From Luteolibacter flavescens (lineage in GTDB: Bacteria > Verrucomicrobiota > Verrucomicrobiia > Verrucomicrobiales > Akkermansiaceae): 64,000 nucleotides of DNA. Positions 51,441 through 62,643 of this stretch are shown here, one piece after another. How positions within the stretch are numbered: position 1 is the first letter of the stretch; the number at the start of each line of letters is the position of its first letter. Under the pieces are notes generated by a model that had not been told where the DNA came from, searched no databases, and worked only from the letters and a program-made list of their open reading frames with translations. A program made the position numbers and the translations under genes. The stretch spans positions 248,001 to 312,000 of the forward strand of contig NZ_JAPDDS010000005.1 of the NCBI RefSeq assembly GCF_025950085.1, written 5' to 3'.

Positions 51441-51749
51441 GGGCAGCAGGGGCGGGGCTCTCCGCACGGGGAGCCGTCAGCGGGCAGTAGCCCGCCCGGG
51501 TGCCTCATGCCAGATAATAAGCGTGGGATTCCGGCGCGGCCGCTTCGGGCATTTGCTCCTGCGGCTCCCAGGAGCCCCCTCCGGCGGGCCGGTCGCGGGT
51601 GTCCCAAATCTTGGGGACAAGACAGGACTCCCGATTTCTGCCAAATTCCTCACATCCGAGCGGGCGAAAGCCCACAGAGGATGAGAAATTTCATGACGAA
51701 ATGCGAGGCCGCACGGGTGTGCGGCCTCTCTCATTTTCCGGGCGATGTC
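51441..51749. other. Intergenic region with four consecutive hairpins, possible small RNA
   Basis: 309 bases without a gene. On the plus strand from 51601: GTCCC...GGGAC (51601-51618); CATCC...GGATG (51653-51683), inside which GGGC-GAAA-GCCC (51662-51673) has a GNRA tetraloop; ATTTC-ATGAC-GAAAT (51688-51702); and GAGGCCGCAC-GGGT-GTGCGGCCTC (51705-51728), followed by TCTCATTTT. The last one resembles a terminator on the plus strand. No gene on that strand precedes it. See the finding. Confidence 0.45.
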
Positions 51750-52490
51750 TCACTGGGAAAGCGCCGCGCGCAGGGCATCCAGTTCTTCCTGGATTGCTTC
51801 CGGGGTTGGCTCGGCCAGCGTGTCCGCCACCGATGCGCGGAGGACTTCCGCAAAGCGCTTGCGCAGGCGATGCAGGGTCACGCGCAGTGCCTCCGGCGTG
51901 CAGCGCAGGCGGGACGCCGCTTCCTCGTGGGAGAGCGCGGGCTCGCCGGACAGCGGTGCGAGCAGGGGCCTCAGCACGGCGAAGGCGTCCGCCTTGCCCG
52001 CGGCCTTTTGCTCGTCGGCCAGCCGCCGCATCGCCGACTCCAGCATGGCGAGCGCGCAGCTTTTCTCGAAGTGGTGCTCCGGCGTGTCGTGGTCGTTGCC
52101 CGCGGCCTCGAAGTCATCGGCCTCCGCCATCGCGTCGAGCGAGAAGACCTCGCGGCCTCCGCCGCGCTTCTCGGCCATCGTTTTCCTCCACTCGCCACGC
52201 TGCCAGCGCTGTAGAGCGCCGAGCAGGTAGCTGCGCATGCGCCCGCTGTCCGCCTGCGCCTTTGCGAAAAGATCCTCCTCCAGCAGCGAGACAAAGAAGC
52301 CCTGCGTGGCATCCCGCGCCTCCTCCACCGGCACCCCGCGGCGGCGCAGGAAGCCATAGATGGGCTTCCAGTAGAGAGCGCAGAGGTCCTCCAGCGCGGC
52401 GCGCTTTTGCCGCGGGTCCGCCGCCGCGCGTGCCCCGGCGACCAGGCTCCACCGCGTGACGGGAAAGGGGGCATCGCTCCGGAAATCCAT
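51750..52490 (-). CDS. ECF-like RNA polymerase sigma factor
   Basis: 246 residues. Region 2: PFPVTRWSLVAGARAAADPR, LEDLCALYWKPIYGFLRRRG, DATQGFFVSLLEEDLFAKA; region 4: LSHEEAASRLRCTPEALRVT, LHRLRKRFAEVLRASVADTL. Same sigma-factor group as the one at 38649 (TRW start, TQGFF block). The likely kinase partner is the gene at 54100, divergent and separated by two genes. Starts at 52490, leaving a 109-base divergent promoter region to 52600. Confidence 0.93.
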   Translation of the reverse strand: MDFRSDAPFPVTRWSLVAGARAAADPRQKRAALEDLCALYWKPIYGFLRRRGVPVEEARDATQGFFVSLLEEDLFAKAQADSGRMRSYLLGALQRWQRGEWRKTMAEKRGGGREVFSLDAMAEADDFEAAGNDHDTPEHHFEKSCALAMLESAMRRLADEQKAAGKADAFAVLRPLLAPLSGEPALSHEEAASRLRCTPEALRVTLHRLRKRFAEVLRASVADTLAEPTPEAIQEELDALRAALSQ

Positions 52491-52599
52491 GCCCGCAGGC
52501 TAACAGCCCGCGCGCCCGCGGCAATCCCGCGGTGTTTCCCCCGGGGGGGACTTCCGCCTTGTCACGATGGTAAGCGGTTGGTTCGCTATGGTTTAACTT

Positions 52600-52971
52600 A
52601 TGTTCTGGATCGCCCTCGGAGTCCTGGCCCCCATCCTCATCTTCGCCGGGATCATCTGGCTCGCGGTGCGCCGCGGGCTGGAGTTGAAGCGCCTCTGCGA
52701 CCAAGGCATCGAGGTCACCGGCCGCGTCGCCGAGAAGCGCGCCGTGGCCGGCCATGGCAGCGGCCCGCGCCAGAAGAAGATCGTCATGAGCTACCGGGAC
52801 CGCTTTGGCGCGGAGCACCTGCGCACTTCATCGGTGCCGCTTTCCGTCTATGACCAGTATCAGGTGGATGACCCCATCGAGATCGTTTACCTGCCGGACT
52901 CCCCGGCCACCAGCTCGCCGAAGTACCTCGTGGACCAGTGCCGCGAGGCGCTGCGGAAAAAAACTTCGTAA
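52600..52971 (+). CDS. DUF3592-like membrane-anchored protein
   Basis: 123 residues. One N-terminal helix (FWIALGVLAPILIFAGIIWL) and a beta-rich domain with the DUF3592 pattern: IEVTGRVAEKRAVAGHGSGP, VMSYRDRFGAEHLRTSSVPL, DPIEIVYLPDSPATSSPKYL. Function unknown. It is divergent from the sigma factor and 83 bases upstream of the OmpA-like gene. Confidence 0.75.
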   Translation: MFWIALGVLAPILIFAGIIWLAVRRGLELKRLCDQGIEVTGRVAEKRAVAGHGSGPRQKKIVMSYRDRFGAEHLRTSSVPLSVYDQYQVDDPIEIVYLPDSPATSSPKYLVDQCREALRKKTS

Positions 52972-53054
52972 CGTCCCGCGACCGACCGCCAGAGACGGGA
53001 TGACGGCGAGAATGCCGTATCCATCACACCTCAACCATTTCCCCACCCACCGCC

Positions 53055-54077
53055 ATGAAACTCCGCCTCCTAGCCACCCTCTTCCTCTCCTCGATCCTCG
53101 CCGCCTCCGCCGCGGAAAAGCTGGTCCCGACGAAGGACGCGCCCGGCTTCCAGGACTACCCCGGCCTGCCGCGCTACGAGGGCTCCACGCTGATGATCCA
53201 GTCCGAGCAGAAATTCGGCGAGCTCGCCCTGCAGATCGGCGGGCTCAGCGCGCCGGAATCCACCGACCCGAAGGAAGTCCGCAAGGTCGAGGGCCGCGTC
53301 CACCGCAGCACCTACCTGTTGCCAAATCTGGCTGCCGGAAAGCGCAGCACGCTGGAGATCGCCGCGAACTACGCCGCCGCCTTCAAGGAAGCGGGCTTCA
53401 CCACCATCTGGTCCGGTGACGACCGCGAGATCCGGAATGGCCCGCCGCGCCGCTACTACGCCGTGCCGGAGCTGGACCACCAGCTCCTGACCACCGGGGT
53501 GAAGGAGCGCCGCTACTTCTGCGTGGAAAAGAGCGGCCTCTTCGCCGCGGTCTACATCTCGTCCCGCTCCTGGGATCACACGATGAAGGAGAAGTCCGAG
53601 GCAAATCCCTGGAAGCAGGACATGACCATCCCGCAGGAGTCCGTGGTAATCCAGGTGGACGTGGTGAATACCCGCCCGATGGAGGAAAAGATGGTCCACG
53701 TCTCCGCCGCGGAGATGCAGAAGTCGATCTCCAGCAGCGGCAAGGTCGCGATCTACGGCATCCTCTTCGACTTCAATGAGGCCGCCATCAAGCCCGAGTC
53801 CGCGCCCACGCTCCAGGAGATGGCCACGCTGCTGAAGGCCGAGCCTTCGCTGAAGGTGCTCGTCGTCGGCCACACGGACAATGTCGGCACCTTCGAATTC
53901 AACGAGGATCTCTCGAAGCGCCGCGCGAAGGCCGTGGTGGACGAACTCGCCGCGAAGCACGGCATCGAGGCCGCCCGCATGACACCGCTCGGTGCCTCCT
54001 TCATGGCTCCCGTTTCGACGAATACCACCGAGGAAGGCCGCAAGCTGAACCGCCGCGTGGAGATCGTCGCCCGCTGA
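53055..54077 (+). CDS. OmpA-family peptidoglycan-associated protein
   Basis: 340 residues with a signal peptide (MKLRLLATLFLSSILAASAA). The C-terminal OmpA-like domain (about 225-340) has the peptidoglycan-binding signature VVGHTDNVGTFEFNEDLSKR, RAKAVVDELAAKHGIEAARM, with the preceding FDFNEAAIKPES. The N-terminal 200 residues are of an unassigned type (PGLPRYEGSTLMIQSEQKFG). It should tether the envelope to peptidoglycan. Its stop is 22 bases from the kinase start, suggesting an operon with it. Confidence 0.9.
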   Translation: MKLRLLATLFLSSILAASAAEKLVPTKDAPGFQDYPGLPRYEGSTLMIQSEQKFGELALQIGGLSAPESTDPKEVRKVEGRVHRSTYLLPNLAAGKRSTLEIAANYAAAFKEAGFTTIWSGDDREIRNGPPRRYYAVPELDHQLLTTGVKERRYFCVEKSGLFAAVYISSRSWDHTMKEKSEANPWKQDMTIPQESVVIQVDVVNTRPMEEKMVHVSAAEMQKSISSSGKVAIYGILFDFNEAAIKPESAPTLQEMATLLKAEPSLKVLVVGHTDNVGTFEFNEDLSKRRAKAVVDELAAKHGIEAARMTPLGASFMAPVSTNTTEEGRKLNRRVEIVAR

Positions 54078-54099
54078 AAAACCTCACCTCCTTCCGGTC

Positions 54100-56052
54100 G
54101 TGAAACCGCCGCTCATTTCCGGTCTCGATCCCGCCGCGCTCTTTGACATGGCCGCGACGGGAGACGAGGCGGGCATGGCCGATTGGGAGCCGCCGTCGAT
54201 CGAGGAAGCCGCCGCGCTTTTCCCCCAGTGGCAGGTGAAGCGCCTGCTGGGCCGCGGCGGGATGGGCGCGGTGTATCTCTTCCACCAGCCGGACCTGGAC
54301 CGGGATGTCGCGGTGAAGCTGCTGCCCATCGAGGCCTGCCGCGACGAGTATCAGGTGGAGCGCTTCCGCCGCGAGGCGCGCACGCTGGCAAAGCTGCGGC
54401 ACCCGGGCATCGTGGCGCTGCATGAGTCGGGCATCACTCCGGCGGGGCACTTCTTCTTCGTCATGGAGTATGTCGATGGGGCTCCGCTGGGTGATCTCAT
54501 CAATTCCGGGAAGGTGGACGTGTCCGTCGCCATCGGTGTGACGACCCAGGTGTGCGAGGCGCTCGCGTATGCGCACGGCATCGGCGTGGTGCACCGGGAT
54601 ATCAAGCCGTCGAACATCCTCATCGACTCGCATGGCCGGGCAAAGGTGGCGGACTTCGGGCTGGCCCGCATCGACCATGCGCCTGCCGCGGGGGCGCTGG
54701 ATCTTTCCCGCACCGGGGCCTTCATGGGCACGCCTGCCTATGCTGCGCCGGAGCAGGTGCGGGATGCCGCGCGGGTGGATCACCGCGCGGATATCTACGC
54801 GCTCGGCGTGCTGCTCTACGAGATGCTCACCGGGGACCTGCCGCGCGGTGTCTTCCAGCCGCCCTCGCGGAAATCCGGCAGCGATGCGCGTCTCGATGAT
54901 GTGGTCCGCCGCGCCATGCAGGAGCGCCCGGAGGACCGCTACCAAGGGGCGGCCGAGCTGAAGCAGGACATCGAGCCCGCGAGGAAGGGAGTGCCCGTCG
55001 CGGCATGGCTAGTGCCCGCCGTGCTGGTGGTGGCGCTCGGCGGAGGCTGGCTCTGGCATCGTGCGCAGCCGCCCGAGGTGCCCTCGCAAACTACTACGCC
55101 CATCGTATCAAATCCGGAGCCTGCGCCCGCTCCCGTGATTCCCGTGCAGGAGGAGATGAAGCCCGCCGTCAAGGAGCAGGAGGCGTCTCCGCCCGTGCCC
55201 CCACCGGTGGCCGCGAAAGAAGAATTTCCCGCACCGCAGCCGGAGCCAGCCGCGCCTCCCTCTGCCGCGCCGGTGGTGCAGGTCTGGTCGATGGAGCCTC
55301 TGCCACCCGCGCTCCAGCCGCCGGACGAGCTGACCCGCCAGCCATGGAAGGATGCCGTGCTGCTCGCGACCGGCGGCGCGGTGCTTCATCCCGATGGCTC
55401 GGTTTCCTGCTGGAATGAGGCGTCTCCCGGGAAGCGCATCATCGCGCAGGTGAAGGCCCGCGCGGTGGTGGCTTGTGGCAATGCGGTGGTCTCCCTCGGG
55501 GATGATGCGGGCCTGCATCTTCTCGCCGCGGATGGATCGGCGACGCGGATCGGCGAAGGCTTCCAGTCCGTCTTCCCTTCCTCGAAGGATGGCGTGGTGG
55601 CCGTAATCAATTCCGATGGGGACGGTGTGCTCGTGAAGACCGACGGCACTCCACCGGAGGTCATTTCCAAGGGCGGTGCCATGGTCCAATTCAGCATCAC
55701 CGCCGATGGCACCGTCTGGGGCGTGGATGGGGAGGGGACGCTGTCCCGCCGGAGCGACGGCGCATGGGTGCCCGACCCCGCGGTTTCACAAGTGGCCGGG
55801 CTCGCGAGCGGCGATGAGCTGCTGATCCTCGATTCCACCGGGAAGCTGATGCTTGCGAAAGGGGACCTGCCTTCCGGGCTCGCCACGGTGAAGTCCATTC
55901 AAGCTTCGCGCGGCCACTACCTCGCCACGGACGTGAACGGGAAGTGCGTCCTGTGGGGCCCCTCAGTGATCGACAGCCCGCAGCGCTTCCACCTGCCCGA
56001 AGGCACCACCCATCTCCGCATCAGCCCGCATGGCCTGATGGCGGCGTGGTAG
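54100..56052 (+). CDS. Membrane Ser/Thr protein kinase with RCC1-like extracytoplasmic domain
   Basis: 650 residues from a GTG at 54100. A complete kinase domain: GRGGMGAVY (51-59), K73, HRDIKPSN (155-162), DFG (175-177), APE (206-208). The motif PPSIEEAAALFPQ precedes it, as in the 36845 kinase. A transmembrane helix (AAWLVPAVLVVALGGGWLW, about 301-319) is followed by a Pro-rich linker (about 330-400) and a propeller of RCC1 or YVTN-like repeats (ITADGTVWGVDGEGTLSRRS, VNGKCVLWGPSVID). The last part probably senses a ligand outside. Together with the sigma factor at 51750 it forms a second kinase-sigma pair. Confidence 0.9.
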   Translation: MKPPLISGLDPAALFDMAATGDEAGMADWEPPSIEEAAALFPQWQVKRLLGRGGMGAVYLFHQPDLDRDVAVKLLPIEACRDEYQVERFRREARTLAKLRHPGIVALHESGITPAGHFFFVMEYVDGAPLGDLINSGKVDVSVAIGVTTQVCEALAYAHGIGVVHRDIKPSNILIDSHGRAKVADFGLARIDHAPAAGALDLSRTGAFMGTPAYAAPEQVRDAARVDHRADIYALGVLLYEMLTGDLPRGVFQPPSRKSGSDARLDDVVRRAMQERPEDRYQGAAELKQDIEPARKGVPVAAWLVPAVLVVALGGGWLWHRAQPPEVPSQTTTPIVSNPEPAPAPVIPVQEEMKPAVKEQEASPPVPPPVAAKEEFPAPQPEPAAPPSAAPVVQVWSMEPLPPALQPPDELTRQPWKDAVLLATGGAVLHPDGSVSCWNEASPGKRIIAQVKARAVVACGNAVVSLGDDAGLHLLAADGSATRIGEGFQSVFPSSKDGVVAVINSDGDGVLVKTDGTPPEVISKGGAMVQFSITADGTVWGVDGEGTLSRRSDGAWVPDPAVSQVAGLASGDELLILDSTGKLMLAKGDLPSGLATVKSIQASRGHYLATDVNGKCVLWGPSVIDSPQRFHLPEGTTHLRISPHGLMAAW

Positions 56053-56062
56053 GATTGCAGTG

Positions 56063-56734
56063 TCACCGCAGCTTGCCGCGCGTCACTGCCCCGTCTTGCG
56101 AAGCCTGCCAGAAATTAAAGGCATCGAGCTCCAGGCAGGTGAGGAACTTCCCTTTGGTGATTCCGGTATCGATGCAAATCGTGTGGCCGAGATCGGCGAT
56201 GGTCCCGGTCGCTTGGGCAGAGTGGCCGCAGACCACGAGCCGGTTGCTCAGGTGGGACTGGGCCATCGACAGCGTGAGCCAATGCAAGTGATCGGCATCC
56301 TCCTCCGCCGGAGACAGGTGAGCCCGGATGCCTGCATGCACGAAAATGAATCTCCCCGTCTCGAAGAAATCGACGCAGGTCCGACCGAGGAAATCCCAGT
56401 GGCTTTCCGGTATCCTATGGATCAGCTCGCCGGACTCGCCATCACCGTAGCTGGCAAGCGGTGAATCCCCCGCGAGGCTTTCCCAGATGGAATACTTCGG
56501 CGGATCGAGATGGGCATCGAGCAACATCTGGTCGTGGTTGCCACGGAGGAAAACGGTATTCGGGCGCGCGGAGATTTCGACGAGACGGTTGAGTACTTCC
56601 CTGACATGGGGCCCCTTGTTCACGTAGTCGCCAAGGAAGATCAGCACATCTTCCTCCCGGATCGGGATGCTGCCCAGCAGCGCATCCAACGCTTCCAGAT
56701 AACCGTGGATGTCACCGATGACGAAGATACTCAT
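56063..56734 (-). CDS. PPP-type serine/threonine phosphatase (metallophosphoesterase)
   Basis: 223 residues. PPP motifs: GDIHG (7-11), GDYVNKG in place of GDYVDRG, GNHD, HAGI, and CGHSAQATG. It should dephosphorylate proteins (or bis-nucleotides; ApaH relatives share the fold) with two metal ions. The second Asp and the Arg of GDYVDRG, both next to the active site in PP1, are Asn and Lys here. Start overlaps the ogt stop in ATGA (56731-56734). Last gene of the recG operon. Confidence 0.87.
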   Translation of the reverse strand: MSIFVIGDIHGYLEALDALLGSIPIREEDVLIFLGDYVNKGPHVREVLNRLVEISARPNTVFLRGNHDQMLLDAHLDPPKYSIWESLAGDSPLASYGDGESGELIHRIPESHWDFLGRTCVDFFETGRFIFVHAGIRAHLSPAEEDADHLHWLTLSMAQSHLSNRLVVCGHSAQATGTIADLGHTICIDTGITKGKFLTCLELDAFNFWQASQDGAVTRGKLR

Positions 56735-57245
56735 GGGGCGAAAGGAAGCTCTGTCTGCGATGCTCCCCGCGCTTCCAGCTTCAGCAGGAATGCCTTTGCG
56801 TCGAGTCCGCCGGCGAAGCCGGTCAGCTTGCCATTCGTGCCGATGACGCGGTGGCAGGGTGCGACGATGGAGATGGGATTCTTCCCGTTCGCCGCGCCTA
56901 CCGCACGCACGGCATCGGGGCTGCCGACCTGGATGGCGATGTCGCGGTAGCTGCGAGTCTCGCCGAAGGGTATGGTCGTCAGCGCGTGCCAGACCTTCTT
57001 CTGGAAATCGGTGCCATGGAAATCGAGCGGCAGGTCGAATGCGGTGCGATTTCCCGCGAAGTATTCGCCGAGCTGGCGCGCGGTCCCGGTCAGCACCGGG
57101 TGCGAATTGTCTTCGAGCATGGGGCCGAGGCGCACGCGCTTCGGGTCGTCATTCTCCCACAGGATGGCGGCCAGCCCGGCATCGCTCGCGACCAGCTTCA
57201 GCTCGCCGACCGGTGACGGCATCGTCTTGAAGTGGAAGCCGCTCG

Positions 57246-57249
<4 letters not shown>
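56731..57249 (-). CDS. ogt: Methylated-DNA-protein-cysteine methyltransferase
   Basis: 172 residues from the ATG at 57249. Takes the alkyl group from O6-methylguanine to C132 in the motif PCHRVIG (131-137), with the helix-turn-helix region FQKKVWHALTTIPFGETRSY and the NGKNPISIV segment. Single-domain Ogt, without an Ada regulatory part. The start overlaps the recG stop in ATGA (57246-57249) and its stop overlaps the phosphatase start in the same way. Confidence 0.95.
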
Positions 57250-59288
<2,039 letters not shown>

Positions 59289-59293
59289 GGTGG

Positions 59294-60685
59294 TCAGGGC
59301 ACCTCCACGATGTCCCCGCGGCTCATGATGAACAAGACTTGGCCGCGTGATGAATCGTTGAGGAATTCGCCGGTGACGCGGGCGTTCTTGCCCTTCAGCG
59401 CCTTCAGGTCGTCCACCTCCAGCCCAAGCTGGCCACCGGCGGTGCGGTAGGCCACGTAGCGGGTGTTCTTGTCGGACATTTCGAGCTCCAGATAGCGGAT
59501 GCCGGAGCCGCCCTTGTCATCATAGGCGTGGCTGATCTTCCCGGAAAGAGATGCGCTCCCCGAGGGCACGCGTGGCGGTGGGGGAGTGGCGGCGGCAGGT
59601 GCCGTGGTCCCGGCGGATGGCGAGGGCGGGGACGATGGCAGACCGGTGGGTGCCGGACCGGCGGCATTCCATCCGGGAGGGACGGCTTGCTTCTCCTGCG
59701 CGGCTCCGGGGGTGATCGGGGCGGTCTTTGCGGCCAGATCGCGGCGGATTTCCTCCAGCGTCGGCTGGGACTTCTTGGCGGGGGCGACATCCACCTTCGC
59801 GAGCAGGGAGTCGAATTTGCCCTTCTTCCACGCCATCACGCCACCCCCTGCGAGGAGGAGGCAAAAGAGAATGGAGGCGGAGACCCACGGCCAGATCACG
59901 GTCTGCTTCGGCGCATTGCGTGGGGAGGCCATCGCTTGCTTCGTCGCCACGGCTCCCTGCTTCGTGGCGGCCATCGGCGCGCGCTGGGTGGGAGTGACCG
60001 GCGCGGGTGCCGGGGCGGTGTAGGGGACGGGATTCTGAAGTGCGTCCAGTGCCTGGGTGAGCGACCAGCCCTGCGGATTCGCGCGGATCCGCTGGATCCA
60101 TCCGGCGAGGTCATTGCTGGTGGCATCGTGCTGCACGGGCCGGCCCTCTCCGCCCAGCAGGCGCTCGGCGAGCTCCGCCAGCGGCACCAGTCCGCGGGTA
60201 TTCAGCGATGCCAGCGGCGAGACCCAGAAAGTGATGCCGCGCCCGGACTCCGGGACGACGATGGATTCCTCCCCGCAGCCGACCCACAGGATCTCGTGGC
60301 CCAGCACCCCGGAAATCTGGATCGAGGCCTTCAGCGCCACCTCCACGATGTCCTTCACGGACCCGCTTTCCAGTGGCTTCCCGCGGGTGAAGCTGCCCAG
60401 CGTATCGCCCTCGACCCACTCGGTGACGAGGAAGGGAATGCCGTCCACGGGATCGCAGCCGCCGTCTAGGGTCTTCCGCAGCTCTTTCAGCTTCAGCGCC
60501 TTCAGCTTCTCGACTGCTTCGAGGAAGGCAGGCTGCTCCTCGGGCTGGAGGCCTCCGCCGTCCCGGCCATTCGGGAAAAACCGCCGCAGGACCACGTCGC
60601 GCTTTTCCTCCCGGTCGCGCCCCCGGAAGGCGACCCCGCGGTCGTCCTGGGAGAGCATTTCCTCGATCTCGTAGCGCTTCGTCAC
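59294..60685 (-). CDS. Membrane protein with a degenerate protein-kinase (pseudokinase) domain
   Basis: 463 residues. The first 200 residues follow the kinase fold outline: YEIEEMLSQDDRGVAFRGRD with VVLRRFFPNG (N-lobe) and LVTEWVEGDTL (hinge). The ATP-binding lysine is replaced (VVLRRF, where kinases have VAxK), the catalytic HRD is absent (GHEILWVGCGEESIVV at the place), and DFG is absent (ITFWVSP). A transmembrane helix (WVSASILFCLLLAGGGVMAW, about 265-286) is followed by a Pro-rich linker and a beta domain (YLELEMSDKNTRYVAYRTAG) at the C-terminus. First gene of an operon with recG, ogt and a PPP phosphatase. No sign of catalysis. Confidence 0.75.
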   Translation of the reverse strand: MTKRYEIEEMLSQDDRGVAFRGRDREEKRDVVLRRFFPNGRDGGGLQPEEQPAFLEAVEKLKALKLKELRKTLDGGCDPVDGIPFLVTEWVEGDTLGSFTRGKPLESGSVKDIVEVALKASIQISGVLGHEILWVGCGEESIVVPESGRGITFWVSPLASLNTRGLVPLAELAERLLGGEGRPVQHDATSNDLAGWIQRIRANPQGWSLTQALDALQNPVPYTAPAPAPVTPTQRAPMAATKQGAVATKQAMASPRNAPKQTVIWPWVSASILFCLLLAGGGVMAWKKGKFDSLLAKVDVAPAKKSQPTLEEIRRDLAAKTAPITPGAAQEKQAVPPGWNAAGPAPTGLPSSPPSPSAGTTAPAAATPPPPRVPSGSASLSGKISHAYDDKGGSGIRYLELEMSDKNTRYVAYRTAGGQLGLEVDDLKALKGKNARVTGEFLNDSSRGQVLFIMSRGDIVEVP

Positions 60686-60843
60686 AGCGAAGCCACTAGC
60701 AGATCCCGCACCCCTTCCGCAATCTCCCTATCTTCATAGGGTCCGCGTCCGTGGTCGCACGCCTTTCTTTTTCCGTGCGTTCGGTGTAAATCCCTGTTTT
60801 CCATCCGCGCGCGCCGCCCGCCGGAAATTTTTCCCGACCCGCC

Positions 60844-62643
60844 ATGCCCACTTCCCTGACCCGCAATTTCTCGATCATCGCCCACATCGACCACGGGAAG
60901 ACCACGCTCTCGGACCGGCTCATGGAGTTCACCCAGACCATCACCGAGCGTGAATCGAGCGCCCAGCTCCTGGATGCGATGGACCTGGAGCGTGAAAAGG
61001 GCATCACGATCAAGTCCCACCCGGTGGCGATGACCTACAAGGCCAAGGACGGGCAGACGTACAAGCTCAACCTGCTGGATACCCCCGGCCACGTCGATTT
61101 CTCCTACGAGGTCGCCCGCTCGCTGGCCGCCTGCGAGGGCGCCATCCTGATGGTGGATGCGGCCCAGGGCGTGGAGGCCCAGACGGTGGCGAATCTCCAC
61201 CTCGCCCACGCGCAGAATCTCGTCATCCTGCCCGTCCTCAACAAGATCGACCTGCCCGCCGCGGACGTCGAGAAGTGCAGGCGCCAGCTCGAGGACATCC
61301 TGGCCATCCCGGCCGAGGACGCCATCCCGGCCTCGGCAAAGCAGGGCATCGGCATCGAGGAGATCCTCGAGGCAGTCGTCCAGCGCGTGCCCGCCCCGGT
61401 GGAAAATCCGGACAAGCTGCTGCGCGCTTCCGTCTTCGACTCGATCTACGATACCTACCGCGGCGTCGTTTCCTACGTCCGCGTTTTCTCCGGCTCCGTG
61501 AAAAAGGGCCAGCGCGTGAAGCTCTTCGCCACGAACAAGACCTACGAGGTCAAGGAAGTGGGTGTCTTCACCCCGAAGATGACCGCGCGCGAAAAGCTCG
61601 TGGCCGGTGACGTGGGCTACGTGATCGCCAACATGAAATCCGCCGACGAGGCGAAGATCGGCGACACGCTCACGGACAGCACCCACCCGTGCCCCGAGCC
61701 GCTGCCGGGCTACAAGGAGATCCAGCCGATGGTCTTCTCCGGCATCTACCCGGTCGAGTCCTCGGACTACGAGGCGCTGAAGACGGCGATGGGCAAGCTG
61801 CAGATCAATGACGCGGCCTTCACCTTCATGTCGGAAAGCTCCACCGCGCTCGGCTTCGGCTTCCGCTGCGGCTTCCTCGGCCTGCTCCACATGGAGATCA
61901 TCCAGGAGCGCCTGCGCCGCGAGTTCAACATGGACGTGATCTCGACCTACCCGTCGGTGATCTACCAGGTAACGCTGACGGATGGCTCCGAGCTGATCGT
62001 GGACAATCCCACCTTCTTCCCCGAGGCGCAGACCATCCAGGAGATCCGCGAGCCGATCGTGAATGTCTACATCATGGTCCCGGGCGAATACATCGGGGAC
62101 ATGATGCAGCTCGTGCTGGAGAAGCGCGGCGAGGTGACGAACACCGAGACCATCGACGACATGCGCGTGATGCTCTCCTGCGTCCTGCCGCTTTCCGAGA
62201 TCCTCGTCGATTTCAATGACAAGCTGAAGTCCATGACCCGCGGCTACGGCTCCATGGACTACGAGCACGCCGGCTACCGCGCCGCGAAGATGGTGAAGAT
62301 GGACATGCTCATCGCCGGCGATCCGGTCGAGGCATTCTCCACCATCGTCCACCGCGACAAGGCCGAGTCCTACGGCCGCATGCTGGCCGGCAAGCTGAAG
62401 GACGTCATCCCGCAGCACCTTTTCGTCGTCGCCATCCAGGCGGCCGTCGGCGGCAAGATCGTCGCCCGCGAGAGCATCTCCGCCATGCGCAAGAACGTGA
62501 CCGCCAAGTGCTACGGCGGTGACATCACCCGCAAGCGCAAGCTGCTCGAGAAGCAGAAGGAAGGTAAGAAGAAGATGAAGATGTTCGGCAAGGTGAACAT
62601 CCCCCAAGACGCCTTCATCAAGGTGCTGAAGAGCGGGGATTGA
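60844..62643 (+). CDS. lepA: Elongation factor 4 (back-translocating GTPase LepA)
   Basis: 599 residues, full length. GTPase motifs: G1 AHIDHGKTTLSDRLMEFT, G3 DTPGHVDFSYEVARSL, G4 NKIDLPAADV, G5 SAKQGIG. Domain II (SGSVKKGQRVKLFATNK), the EF-G-like domain III/V (RCGFLGLLHMEIIQERLRRE) and the C-terminal extension of LepA (TAKCYGGDITRKRKLLEKQK) are present. EF4 assists ribosomes under ionic stress. Divergent from the pseudokinase operon, with 158 bases between the starts. Confidence 0.97.
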   Translation: MPTSLTRNFSIIAHIDHGKTTLSDRLMEFTQTITERESSAQLLDAMDLEREKGITIKSHPVAMTYKAKDGQTYKLNLLDTPGHVDFSYEVARSLAACEGAILMVDAAQGVEAQTVANLHLAHAQNLVILPVLNKIDLPAADVEKCRRQLEDILAIPAEDAIPASAKQGIGIEEILEAVVQRVPAPVENPDKLLRASVFDSIYDTYRGVVSYVRVFSGSVKKGQRVKLFATNKTYEVKEVGVFTPKMTAREKLVAGDVGYVIANMKSADEAKIGDTLTDSTHPCPEPLPGYKEIQPMVFSGIYPVESSDYEALKTAMGKLQINDAAFTFMSESSTALGFGFRCGFLGLLHMEIIQERLRREFNMDVISTYPSVIYQVTLTDGSELIVDNPTFFPEAQTIQEIREPIVNVYIMVPGEYIGDMMQLVLEKRGEVTNTETIDDMRVMLSCVLPLSEILVDFNDKLKSMTRGYGSMDYEHAGYRAAKMVKMDMLIAGDPVEAFSTIVHRDKAESYGRMLAGKLKDVIPQHLFVVAIQAAVGGKIVARESISAMRKNVTAKCYGGDITRKRKLLEKQKEGKKKMKMFGKVNIPQDAFIKVLKSGD

